Source of the DNA: Gordius sp. MW1
Taxonomy: Eukaryota; Nematomorpha; Gordioida; Gordea; Gordiidae
Direction of reading: 5' to 3'
DNA length: 64,000 nt
NCBI GenBank assembly: GCA_964036665.1
Contig: OZ038528.1
Coordinates: 11,972,501-12,036,500 of the forward strand
Every line of letters starts with the position of its first letter. Within the stretch, counting starts at the first letter, position 1. Positions 29,001 to 41,023 of the stretch are shown one piece after another. The position numbers and the translations under genes are program-made. The notes under the pieces are model-generated. The model was not told the origin of the DNA. It ran no database searches and worked only from the letters and a program-made list of their open reading frames with translations.

Positions 29001-29980
29001 ACTAATCGCAACAATAAAACGTTGTCTTTTGTCAAAATGATAGTTCTCGCAGCTTAAAACCTCTTTTCGGAAGTCAATCGAGGATAATAGGATTCTCAAA
29101 TTGGCCTACTTTTATATATTTTTTCATGCTCTTTCACATAGAATCAAAAAAAAAATATTTTTACCTCAAAATTTTTCACATATTTTTCTTTGAACCGTAT
29201 TCATCCGATGAAAGTTGTCGTTTTCAGACGTGGGATCCTTGATAAAAAGGAAAAATTTATCAGAATCAGAAAACTATTACTTTGAAATCATGATCGCATA
29301 GTGCATTTTTGAAAAATTAAGCACACACGTTGCGATACAACAAACTAATCGCAACAATAAAACGTTGTCTTTTGTCAAAATGATAGTTCTCGCATCTTAA
29401 AACCTCTTTTCGGAAGTCAATCGAGGATAATAGGATTCTCAAATTGGCCTACCATTATATATTTTTTCATGCTCTTTCACATAGAATCGAAAAAATATTT
29501 TTACCTCAAAAGTTTTCACATATTTTTCTTTCAACCGTATTCATCCGATGAAAGTTGTCGTTTTCAGACGTGGTTTCCATGATAAAAAGTAAAAATTTAT
29601 CAGAATCAGAAAACTATTACTTTGAAATCATGATCGCATAGTGCATTTTTGAAAAATTAAGCACTCACGTTGCGATACAACAAACTAATCGCAACAATAA
29701 AACGTTGTCTTTTGTCAAAATGATAGTTATCGCAGCTTAAAACCTCTTTTCGGAAGTCAATAGAGGATAATAGGATTCTCAAATTGGCCTACTTTTATAT
29801 ATTTTTTCATGCTCTTTCACATAGAATCGAAAAAAATAAATATTTTTACCTCAAAATTTTTCACATATTTTTCTTTGAACCGTATTCATCCGATGAAAGT
29901 TGTCGTTTTCCGACGTGGTTTCCATGATAAAAAGTAAAAATTTATCAGAATCAGAAAACTATTACTTTGAAATCATGATC
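26019..29980. repeat. Mixed satellite monomers
   Basis: About eleven and a half monomers. Two, at 27092 and 28461, have lost the A-run so that cacatagaatcaatattttt is continuous. The monomer at 29232 has a rare tgggatccttgataaaaagg variant, which recurs once at about 31958. No gene is seen. Confidence 0.75.
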
Positions 29981-30955
29981 GCATAATGCATTTTTGAAAA
30001 ATTAAGCACTCACGTTGCGATACAACAAACTAATCGCAACAATAAAACGTTGTATTTTGTCAAAATGATAGTTCTCGCAGCTTAAAACCTCTTTTCGGAA
30101 GTCAATCGAGGATAATAGGATTCTCAAATTGGCCTACTTTAATATGTTTTTTCATGCTCTTTCACATAGAATTAAAAAAAATATTTTTACTTCAAAATTT
30201 TTCACATATTTTTCTTTGAACCGTATTCATACGAAGAAAGTTGTCGTTTTCAGACGTGGTTTCCATGATAAAAAGTAAAAATTTATCAGAATCAGAAAAC
30301 TATTACTTTGAAATCATGATCGCATAGTGCATTTTTGAAAAATTAAGCACTCACGTTGCGATACAACAAACTAATCGCAACAATAAAACGTTGTCTTTTG
30401 TCAAAATGATAGTTCTCGCAGCTTAAAACCTCTTTTCGGAAGTCAATTGAGGATAATAGGATTCTCAAATTGGCCTACTTTTATATGTTTTTTCATGCAC
30501 TTTCACATAGAATCAAAAAAAAATATTTTTACCTCAAAATTTTTCACATATTTTTCTTTGAACCGTATTCATCCGATGAAAGTTGTCGTTTTCCGACGTG
30601 GTTTCCATGATAAAAAGTAAAAATTTATCAGAATCAGAAAACTATTACTTTGAAATCATGATCGCATAGTGCATTTTTGAAAAATTAAGCACTCACGTTG
30701 CGATACAACAAACTAATCGCAACAATAAAACGTTGTCTTTTGTCAAAATGATAGTTCTCGCATCTTAAAACCTCTTTTCGGAAGTCAATCGAGGATAATA
30801 GGATTCTCAAATTGGCTTACTTTTATATGTTTTTTCATGCTCTTTCACATAGAATCGAAAAAATATTTTTACCTCAAAATTTTTCACATATTTTTCTTTG
30901 AACCGTATTCATCCGAAGAGAGTTGTCGTTTTCAGACGTGGTTTCCATGATAAAA
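29981..30955. repeat. Dispersed block shared with 1.8-2.7 kb and 34.1-35.0 kb
   Basis: The ordered variants gcataatgc (29983), gttgtattttgtc (30052), ctactttaatatg (30133), catacgaag (about 30228), ctttcatgcac-type units and gcatctt (about 30760) match those from 1814 to 2594 and from 34078 to 34863. The block is thus present three times in the window, separated by 4 to 28 kb rather than in tandem. Confidence 0.75.
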
Positions 30956-32168
30956 AGTAAAAATTTATCAGAATCAGAAAACTATTACTTTGAAATCATA
31001 ATCGCATAGTGCATTTTTGAAAAATTAAGCACTCAGGTTGCGATACAACAAACTAATCGCAACAATAAAACGTTGTCTTTTGTCAAAATGATCGTTCTCG
31101 CAGCTTAAAACCTCTTTTCGGAAGTCAATAGAGGATAATAGGATTCTCAAATTGGCCTACTTTTATATATTTTTTCATGCTCTTTCACATAGAATCGAAA
31201 AAAATAAATATTTTTACCTCAAAATTTTTCACATATTTTTCTTTGAACCGTATTCATCCGATGAAAGTTGTCGTTTTCCGGTGTGGTTTCCATGATAAAA
31301 AGTAAAAATTTATCAGAATCAGAAAACTATTACCTTGAAATCATGATCGCATAGTGCATTTTTGAAAAATTAAGCACTCACGTTGCGATACAACAAACTA
31401 ATCGCAACAATAAAACGTTGTCTTTTGTCAAAATGATAGTTCTCGCAGCTAAAACCTCTTTTCAATCGAGGATAATAGGATTCTCAAATTGGCTTACTTT
31501 TATATGTTTTTTCATGCTCTTTCACATAGAATCGAAAAAATATTTTTACCTCAAAATTTTTCACATATTTTTCTTTGAACCGTATTCATCCGAAGAGAGT
31601 TGTCGTTTTCAGACGTGGTTTCCATGATAAAAAGTAAAAATTTATCAGAATCAGAAAACTATTACTTTGAAATCATGATCGCATAGTGCATTTTTGAAAA
31701 ATTAAGCACTCACGTTGCGATACAACAAACTAATCGCAACAATAAAACGTTGTCTTTTGTCAAAATGATAGTTCTCGCAGCTTAAAACCTCTTTTCGGAA
31801 GTCAATCGATGATAATAGGATTCTCAAATTGGCCTACTTTTATATATTTTTTCATGCTCTTTCACATAGAATCAAAAAAAAATTATTTTTACCTCAAAAT
31901 ATTTCACATATTTTTCTTTGAACCGTATTCATCGATGAAAGTTGTCGTTTTCAGACGTGGGATCCTTGATAAAAAGGAAAAATTTATCAGAATCAGAAAA
32001 CTATTACTTTGAAATCATGATCGCATAGTGCATTTTTGAAAAATTAAGCACTCACGTTGCGATACAACAAACTAATCGCAACAATAAAACGTTGTCTTTT
32101 GTCAAAATGATAGTTCTCGCAGCTTAAAACCTCATTTCGGAAGTCAATCGAGGATAATAAAATTCTCA
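30863..32168. repeat. Satellite monomers, including a duplicated unit and a deleted unit
   Basis: The monomer from 30863 to about 31400 has private markers gcactcaggttgcg (31034), atgatcgttctcg (31088) and ttttccggtgtgg (31275) that recur at +1366 (32400, 32454, 32641). The unit at about 31445 has lost about 10 bases around ttttcaatcgagg. The unit at 31958 carries tgggatccttgat. No gene is seen. Confidence 0.75.
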
Positions 32169-32228
32169 CTCGAAGTTTACGTAACTTAAAACTTTAATTT
32201 AGTTTGTATTTCTTTGAGGTAAAAATAA
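32169..32228. other. Non-satellite patch replacing part of a monomer
   Basis: Here the monomer stops matching after aataaaattctca and is replaced by about 60 bases unlike any other unit (ctcgaagtttacgtaac, then an A/T-rich stretch with agtttgtatttctttgagg). The normal stretch from aaattggcctac to the A-run is missing. The patch ends in the left arm of an inverted repeat with the satellite that follows. I do not recognise its origin. Confidence 0.85.
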
Positions 32229-32243
32229 TATTTTTACCTCAAA
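32213..32243. repeat. Near-perfect palindrome at the patch/satellite junction
   Basis: tttgaggtaaaaata (32213-32227) is the exact reverse complement of tatttttacctcaaa (32229-32243), with a single base between. The right arm is ordinary satellite sequence, so the left arm is a short inverted satellite piece. This is what a fold-back or template-switch repair event would leave. It is the only reversed satellite sequence I saw in the window. Confidence 0.9.
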
Positions 32244-33860
32244 ATTTTTCACATATTTTTCTTTGAACCGTATTCATCCGAAGAAAGTTGTCGTTTTCAG
32301 ACGTGGTTTCCATGATAAAAAGTAAAAATTTATCAGAATCAGAAAACTATTACTTTGAAATCATAATCGCATAGTGCATTTTTGAAAAATTAAGCACTCA
32401 GGTTGCGATACAACAAACTAATCGCAACAATAAAACGTTGTCTTTTGTCAAAATGATCGTTCTCGCAGCTTAAAACCTCTTTTCGGAAGTCAATAGAGGA
32501 TAATAGGATTCTCAAATTGGCCTACTTTTATATATTTTTTCATGCTCTTTCACATAGAATCGAAAAAAATAAATATTTTTACCTCAAAATTTTTCACATA
32601 TTTTTCTTTGAACCGTATTCATCCGATGAAAGTTGTCGTTTTCCGGTGTGGTTTCCATGATAAAAAGTAAAAATTTATCAGAATCAAAAAACTATTACTT
32701 TGAAATCATGATCGCATAGTGCATTTTTGAAAAATTAAGCACTCACGTTGCGATACAACAAACTAATCGCAACAATAAAACGTTGTCTTTTGTCAAAATG
32801 ATAGTTCTCGCAGCTTAAAACCTCTTTTCGGAAGTCAATCGAGGATAATAGGATTCTCAAATTCGCTTACTTTTATATATTTTTTCATGCTCTTTCACAT
32901 AGAATCGAAAAAAATAAATATTTTCTACCTCAAAATTTTTCAAATATTTTTCTTTCAACCGTATTCATCCGATGAAAGTTGTCGTTTTCAGACGTGGTTT
33001 CCATGATAAAAAGTAAAAATTTATCAGAATCAGAAAACTATTACTTTGAAATCATGATCGCATAGTGCATTTTTGAAAAATTAAGCACTCACGTTGCGAT
33101 ACAACAAACTAATCGCAACAATAAAACGTTGTCTTTTGTCAAAATGATAGTTCTCGCAGCTTAAAACCTCTTTTCGGAAGTCAATCGAGGATAATAGGAT
33201 TCTCAAATTGGCCTACTTTTATATATTTTTTCATGCTCTTTCACATAGAATCAAAAAAAAAAATATTTTTACCTCAAAATTTTTCACATATTTTTCTTTG
33301 AACCGTATTCATCCGATGAAAGTTGTCGTTTTCAGACGTGGTTTCCATGATAAAAAGTAAAAATTTATCAGAATCAGAAAACTATTACTTTGAAATCATG
33401 ATCGCATAGTGCATTTTTGAAAAATAAGCAGTTACGTTGCGATACAACAAACTAATCGCAACAATAAAACGTTGTCTTTTGTCAAAATGATAGTTCTCGC
33501 AGCTTAAAACCTCTTTTCGGAAGTCAATCGAGGATAATAGGATTCTCAAATTGGCTTACTTTTATATATTTTTTTATACTCTTTCACATAGAATCGAAAA
33601 AAATAAATATTTTTACCTTAAAATTTTGAACCGTATTCATCCGATGAAAGTTGTCGTTTTCCGACGTGGTTTCCTTGATAAAAAGTAAAAATTTATCAGA
33701 ATCAAAAAACTATTACTTTGAAATCATGATCGCATAGTGCATTTTTAAAAAATTAAGCACTCACGTTGCGATACAACAAACAATCGCAACAATAAAACGT
33801 TGTCTTTTGTCAAAATGATAGTTCTCGCAGCTTAAAACCTCTTTTCGGAAGTCAATCGAG
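32229..33860. repeat. Satellite monomers after the fold-back junction
   Basis: The first unit repeats the private markers of 30863-31400 at +1366 bp, beginning right at the palindrome. Later units show gcagttacg near 33430 (also seen near 55108) and a 16-bp-deleted monomer near 33627. No gene is seen. Confidence 0.75.
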
Positions 33861-35230
33861 GATAATAGGATTCTCAACTTGGCTTACTTTTATATATTTT
33901 TTTATGCTCTTTTACATAGAATCGAAAAAAATAAATATTTTTACCTTAAAATATTTCACATATTTTTAGGTAAACCGTATTCATCCGATGAAAGTTGTCG
34001 TTTTCAGACGTGGTTTCCATGATAAAAAGTAAAAATTTATCAGAATCAGAAAACTATTACTTTGAAATCATGATCGCATAATGCATTTTTGAAAAATTAA
34101 GCACTCACGTTGCGATACAACAAACTAATCGCAACAATAAAACGTTGTATTTTGTCAAAATGATAGTTCTCGCAGCTTAAAACCTCTTTTCGGAAGTCAA
34201 TCGAGGATAATAGGATTCTCAAATTGGCCTACTTTAATATGTTTTTTCATGCTCTTTCACATAGAATCGAGAAAAATAAATATTTTTACCTCAAAATTTT
34301 TCACATATTTTTCTTTGAACCGTATTCATACGAAGAAAGTTGTCGTTTTCAGACGTGGTTTCCATGATAAAAAGTAAAAATTTATCAGAATCAGAAAACT
34401 ATTACTTTGAAATCATGATCGCATAGTGCATTTTTGAAAAATTAAGCACTCACGTTGCGATACAACAAACTAATCGCAACAATAAAACGTTGTCTTTTGT
34501 CAAAATGATAGTTCTCGCAGCTTAAAACCTCTTTTCGGAAGTCAATAGAGGATAATAGGATTCTCAAATTGGCCTACTTTTATATGTTTTTTCATGCTCT
34601 TTCATATAGAATTGAAAAAAATAAATATTTTTACCTCAAAATTTTTCACATATTTTTCTTTGAACCGTATTCATCCGATGAAAGTTGTCGTTTTCAGACG
34701 TGGTTTTCTTGATAAAAAGTAAAAATTTATCAGAATCAGAAAACTATTACTTTGAAATCATGATCGCATAGTGCATTTTTGAAAAATTAAGCACTCACGT
34801 TGCGATACAACAAACTAATCGCAACAATAAAACGTTGTCTTTTGTCAAAATGATAGTTCTCGCATCTTAAAACCTCTTTTCGGAAGTCAATCGAGGATAA
34901 TAGGATTCTCAAATTGGCTTACTTTTATATGTTTTTTCATGCTCTTTCACATAGAATCGAAAAAATATTTTTACCTCAAAATCTTTCACATATTTTTCTT
35001 TGAACCGTATTCATCCGATGAAAGTTGTCGTTTTCAGACGTGGTTTCCATGATAAAAAGTAAAAATTTATCAGAATCAGAAAACTATTACTCTGAAATCA
35101 TGATCGCATAGTGCATTTTTGAAAAATTAAGCACTCACGTTGCGATACAACAAACTAATCGCAACAATAAAACGTTGTCTTTTGTCAAAATGATAGTTCT
35201 CGCAGCTTAAAACCTCTTTTCGGAAGTCAA
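33861..35230. repeat. Dispersed block, third copy
   Basis: Matches 1600-2950 in marker order: gcataatgc (34078), gttgtattttgtc (34147), ctactttaatatg (34223), catacgaag, gttttcttgat (about 34704), gcatctt (about 34863), the short A-run near 34956, aatctttcac (34980) and actctgaaatc (about 35089). This copy is closer to the 1.8-kb one than is the 29.98-kb copy, because it shares gttttcttgat and aatctttc. Confidence 0.78.
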
Positions 35231-38200
35231 TCGAGGATAATAGGATTCTCAAATTGTCCTACTTTTATATCTTTTTTCATGCTCTTTCACATAGAATCGA
35301 AAATAAATAAATATTTTTACCTTAAAATTTTTCACATATTTTTCTTTGAACCGTATTCATCCGATGAAAGTTGTCGTTTTCTCACGTGGTTTCCATGATA
35401 AAAAGTAAAAATTTATCAGAATCAGAAAACTATTACTTTGAAATCAGGATCGCATAGTGCATTTTTGAAAAATTAAGCACTCACGTTGCGATACAACAAA
35501 CTAATCGCAACAATAAAACGTTGTCTTTTGTCAAAATGAAGTTCTCGCGGCTTAAAACCTCTTTTCGGAAGTCAATCGAGGATAATAGGATTCTCAAATC
35601 GGCTTACTTTTATATGTTTTTTCATGCTCTTTCACATAGAATCGAAAAAAAAAATATTTTTACCTCAAAATTTTTCACATATTTTTCTTTGAACCGTATT
35701 CATCCGATGAAAGTTGTCGTTTTGAGACGTGGTTTCCATGATAAAAAGTAAAAATTTATCAGAATCAGAAAACTATTACTTTGAAATCATGATCGCATAG
35801 TGCATTTTTGAAAAATTAAGCACTCACGTTGCGATACAACAAACTAATCGCAACAAAAAAACGTTGTCTTTTGTCAAAATGATAGTTCTCGTAGCTTAAA
35901 ACCTCTTTTCGGAAGTCAATAGAGGATAATAGGATTCTCAAATTGGCCTACTTTTATATATTTTTTCATGCTCTCTCACATAGAATCGAGAAAAATAAAT
36001 ATTTTTACCTCAAAATTTTTCACATATTATTCTTTGAATCGTATTCATCCGATAAAAGTTGTCGTTTTCAGACGTGGTTTCCATGATAAAAAGTAAAAAT
36101 TTATCAGAATCAAAAAACTATTACTTTGAAATCATGATCGCATAGTGCATTTTTGAAAAGTTATGCACTCACGTTGCGATACAACAAACTAATCGCAACA
36201 ATAAAACGTTGTCTTTTGTCAAAATGATAGTTCTCGCAGCTTAAAACCTCTTTTCGGATGTCAATCGAGTATAATAGGATTCTCAAATTGGCCTACTTTT
36301 ATATATTTTTTCATGCTCTTTCACATAGAATCGAGAAAAATAAATATTTTTACCTCAAAATTTTTCACATATTTTTCTTTGAACCGTATTCATCCGATGA
36401 AAGTTGTCGTTTTCAGACGTGGTTTCCATGATAAAAAGTAAAAATTTATCAGAATCAGAATACTATTACTTTGAAATCATGATCGCATAGTGCATTTTTG
36501 AAAAATTAAGCACTCACGTTGCGATACAACAAACTAATCGCAACAATAAAACGTTGTCTTTTGTCAAAATGATAGTTCTCGCAGCTTAAAACCTCTTTTC
36601 GGAAGTCAATCGAGGATAATAGGATTCTCAAATTGGCTTACTTTTATATCTTTTTTCATGCTCTTTCACATAGAATCGAAAAAAAAAATATTTTTACCTC
36701 AAAATTTTTCACATATTTTTCTTTGAACCGTATTCATCCGAAGAAAGTTGTCGTTTTCAGACGTGGTTTCCATGATAAAAAGTAAAAATTTATCAGAATC
36801 AGAAAACTATTACTCTGAAATCATGATCGCATAGTGCATTTTTGAAAAATTAAGCACTCACGTTGCGATACAACAAACTAATCGCAACAATAAAACGTTG
36901 TCTTTTGTCAAAATGATAGTTCTCGCAGCTTAAAACCTCTTTTCGGAAGTCAATCGAGGATAATAGGATTTTCAAATTGGCCTACTTTTATATATTTTTT
37001 CATGCTCTTTCACATAGAATCAAAAAAAAATATTTTTACCTCAAAATTTTTCACCTATTTTTCTTTCAACCGTATTCATCCGATGAAAGTTGTCGTTTTC
37101 AGACGTGGTTTCCATGATAAAAAGTAAAAATTTATCAGAATCAGAAAACTATTACTTTAAAATCATGATCGCATAGTGCATTTTTGAAAAATTAAGCACT
37201 CACGTTGCGATACAACAAACTAATCGCAACAATAAAACGTTGTCTTTTGTCAAAATGATAGTTCTCGCAGCTTAAAACCTCTTTTCGGAAGTCAATCGAT
37301 GATAATAGGATTCTCATATTGGCCTACTTTTATATACTTTTTCATGCTCATTCACATAGAATCGAAAAAAATAAATATTTTTACCTCAAAATTTTTCACA
37401 TATTTTTCTTTCAACCGTATTCATCCGATGAAAGTTGTCGTTTTCAGACGTGGTTTCCATGATAAAAAGTAAAAATTTATCAAAATCAGAAAACTATTAC
37501 TTTAAAATCATGATCGCATAGTGCATTTTTGAAAAATTAAGCACTCACGTTGCGATACAACAAACTAATCGCAACAATAAAACGTTGTCTTTTGTCAAAA
37601 TGAAGTTCTCGCGCCTTAAAACCTTTTTTCGGAAGTCAATCGAGGATAATAGGATTCTCAAATTGGCTTACTTTCATATATTTTTTCATGCTCTTTCACA
37701 TAGAATCGAAAAAAATAAATATTTTTACCTCAAAATTTTTCACATATTTTTCTTTCAACCGTATTCATCCGATGAAAGTTGTCATTTTCAGACGTGGTTT
37801 CCATGATAAAAAGTAAAAATTTATCAGAATCAGAAAACTATTACTTTGAAATCATGATCGCATAGTGCATTTTTGAAAAATTAAGCACTCACGTTGCGAT
37901 ACAACAAACTAATCGCAACAATAAAACGTTGTCTTTTGTCAAAATGATAATTCTCGCAGCTTAAAACCTCTTTTCGGAAGTCAATCGAGGATAATAGGAT
38001 TCTCAAATTGGCTTACTTTTATATATTTTTTTATGCTCTTTCACATAGAATCGAAAAAAATAAATATTTTTACCTCAAAATTTTTCACATATTTTTCTTT
38101 CAACCGTATTCATCCGATGAAAGTTGTCGTTTTCAGACGTGGTTTCCATGATAAAAAGTAAAAATTTATCAGAATCAGAAAACTATTACTTTGAAATCAT

Positions 38201-39739
38201 GATCGCATAGTGCATTTTTGAAAAATTAAGCATTCACGTAGCGATACAACAAACTAATCGCAACAATAAATAGTTGTCTTTTGTCAAAATGATAGTTCTC
38301 GCATCTTAAAACCTCTTTTCGGGAGTCAATCGAGGATAATAGGATTCTCAAATTGACCTACTTTTATATATTTTTTCATGCTCTTTCACATAGAATCGAA
38401 AAAAAAAATATTTTTACCTCAAAATTTTTCACATATTTTTCTTTGAACCGTATTCATCCGATGAAAGTTGTCGTTTTCCGACGTGGTTTCCATGATAAAA
38501 AGTAAAAATTTATCAGAATCAAAAAACTATTACTTTGAAATCATGATCGCATAGTGCATTTTTGAAAAATTAAGCACTCACGTTGCGATACAACAAACTA
38601 ATCGCAACAATAAAACGTTGTCTTTTGTCAAAATGATAGTTCTCGCAGCTTAAAACCTCTTTTCGGAAGTCAATCGATGATAATAGGATTCTCATATTGG
38701 CCTACTTTTATATATTTTTTCATGCTCTTTCACATAGAATTGAAAAAAATAAATATTTTTACCTCAAAACTTTTCACATATTTTTCTTTCAACCGTATTC
38801 ATCCGATGAAAGTTGTCGTTTTCAGACGTGGTTTCCGTGATAAAAAGTAAAAATTTATCAGAATCAGAAAACTATTACTTTGAAATCATGATCGCATAGT
38901 GCATTTTTGAAAAAATTAAGCACTCACGTTGCGATACAACAAACTAATCGCAACAATAAAACGTTGTCTTTTGTCAAAATGAAGTTCTCGCGGCTTAAAA
39001 CCTCTTTTCGGAAGTCAATCGAGGATAATAGGATTCTCAAATCGGCCTACTTTTATATATTTTTTCATGCTCTTTCACATAGAATCGAAAAAAATAAATA
39101 TTTTTACCTCAAAATTTTTCACATATTTTTCTTTCAACCGTATTCATCCGATGAAAGTTGTCGTTTTCAGACGTGGTTTCCATGATAAGGAGTAAAAATT
39201 TATCAGAATCAGAAAACTATTACTTTGAAATCATGATCGCATAGTGCATTTTTGAAAAATTAAGCACTCACGTTGCGATACAACAAACTAATCGCAACAA
39301 TAAAACGTTGTCTTTTGTCAAAATGATAGTTCTCGCAGCTTAAAACCTCTTTTCGGAAGTCAATCGAGGATAATAGGATTCTCAAATTGGCCTACTTTTA
39401 TATATTTTTTCATGCTCTTTCACATAGAATCGAAAAAAAAAATATTTTTACCTCAAAATTTTTCACATATTTTTCTTTGAACCGTATTCATCCGAAGAAA
39501 GTTGTCGTTTTCAGACGTGGTTTCCATGATAAGGAGTAAAAATTTATCAGAATCAGAAAACTATTACTTTGAAATCATGATCGCATAGTGCATTTTTGAA
39601 AAATTAAGCACTCACGTTGCGATACAACAAACTAATCGCAACAATAAAACGTTGTCTTTTGTCAAAATGATAGTTCTCGCAGCTTAAAACCTCTTTTCGG
39701 AAGTCAATAGAGGATAATAGGATTCTCAAATTGGCCTAC
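35231..39739. repeat. Mixed satellite monomers
   Basis: Thirteen monomers. Three (near 35535, 37600 and 38980) have lost three bases to give aaaatgaagttctcgc. This changes the reading phase and creates slightly longer open frames, of no coding meaning. From 39186 the gataaggag form appears and then becomes frequent downstream. No gene is seen. Confidence 0.75.
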
Positions 39740-40907
39740 TTTTATATATTTTTTCATGCTCTTTCACATAGAATCGAAAAAAATAAATATTTTTACCTCA
39801 AAATTTTTCACATATTTTTCTTTGAACCGTATTCATCAGAAGAAAGTTGTCGTTCTCAGACGTGGTTTCCATGATAAAAAGTAAAAATTTATCAGAATCA
39901 GAAAACTATTACTTTGAAATCATGATCGCATAGTGCATTTTTGAAAAAATTAAGCACTCACGTTGCGATACAACAAACTAATCGCAACAATAAAACGTTG
40001 TCTTTTGTCAAAATGATAGTTCTCGCAGCTTAAAACCTCTTTTCGGAAGTCAATCGAGGATAATAGGATTCTCAAATTGGCCTACTTTTATATATTTTTT
40101 CATGCTCTTTCACATAGAATCGAAAAAAATAAATATTTTTACCTCAAAATTTTTCACATATTTTTCTTTCAACCGTATTCATCCGATGAAAGTTGTCGTT
40201 TTGAGACGTGGTTTCCATGATAAGGAGTAAAAATTTATCAGAATCAGAATACTATTACTTTGAAATCATGATCGCATAGTGCATTTTTGAAAAATTAAGC
40301 ACTCACGTTGCGATACAACAAACTAATCGCAACAATAAAACGTTGTCTTTTGTCAAAATGATAGTTTTTGCAGCTTAAAACCTCTTTTCGGAAGTCAATC
40401 GAGGATAATAGGATTCTCAAATTGGCCTACTTTTATATATTTTTTCATGCTCTTTCACATAGATTCGAAAAAAATAAATATTTTTACCTCAAAATTTTTC
40501 ACATATTTTTCTTTGAACCGTATTCATCCGATGAAAGTTGTCGTTTTCAGACGTGGTTTCCATGATAAGGAGTAAAAATTTATCAGAATCAGAAAACTAT
40601 TACTTTGAAATCATGATCGCATAGTGCATTTTCGAAAAATTAAGCACTCACGTTGCGATACAACAAACTAATCGCAACAATAAAACGTTGTCTTTTGTCA
40701 AAATGATAGTTCTCGCAGCTTAAAACCTCTTTTCGGAAGTCAATCGAGGATAATAGGATTCTCAAATTGGCCTACTTTTATATATTTTTTCATGCTCTTT
40801 CACATAGAATCAAAAAAAACAAATATTTTTACCTCAAAATTTTTCACATATTTTTCTTTGAACCGTATTCATCCGATGAAAGTTGTCGTTTTCAGACGTG
40901 GTTTCCA

Positions 40908-40930
40908 TGATAAAAAGTAAAAATTTATCA
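40908..40930. other. Inverted repeat in monomer (7-bp arms, 9-nt spacer)
   Basis: tgataaa at 40908-40914 pairs with tttatca at 40924-40930 around aagtaaaaa. It is present in most monomers. A common subfamily of the 39-53 kb region carries gataagg instead of gataaaa, which breaks the left arm, so the dyad is not strictly kept. The sequence is AT-rich and simple, so chance is a fair explanation. Confidence 0.55.
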
Positions 40931-40996
40931 GAATCAGAAAACTATTACTTTGAAATCATGATCGCATAGTGCATTTTTGAAAAATTAAGCACTCAC

Positions 40997-41023
40997 GTTG
41001 CGATACAACAAACTAATCGCAAC
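40997..41023. other. Inverted repeat in monomer (8-bp arms, 11-nt spacer)
   Basis: gttgcgat at 40997-41004 is the exact reverse complement of atcgcaac at 41016-41023, separated by acaacaaacta. The same dyad occurs in nearly every monomer of the array. It could bind a dimeric protein or form a hairpin, but no known satellite-binding motif such as the CENP-B box is recognisable. Monomers with arm mutations (gctgcgat, atcgcacc, atcgtaac) show no compensating change on the other arm. Confidence 0.7.

Noticed and set aside
31418-31627. Open frames of 61-92 codons at 14776, 18450, 28527, 31418, 31809, 35521, 37585, 38907, 55000 and 55558
   Set aside because: All are satellite translations opened by local indels or stop-removing variants. 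None has a distinct composition, conserved ATG or neighbouring gene signals.
40368-40565. Family of 65-codon open frames (40368, 42093, 44507, 44852, 45197, 46577, 48302, 61078, 63482)
   Set aside because: They begin at a TTG created by a C-to-T (or similar) variant in ctcgcagctt. The frame is simply the satellite read in one phase, has low-complexity F/Y/K/I composition, and is broken by the common A-run length changes.
40997-41023. Transcription terminator or tRNA-like hairpin in each monomer
   Set aside because: The 8-bp stem has no following U-run suited to a bacterial terminator, and no tRNA cloverleaf, anticodon arm or A/B box pair could be built around it.
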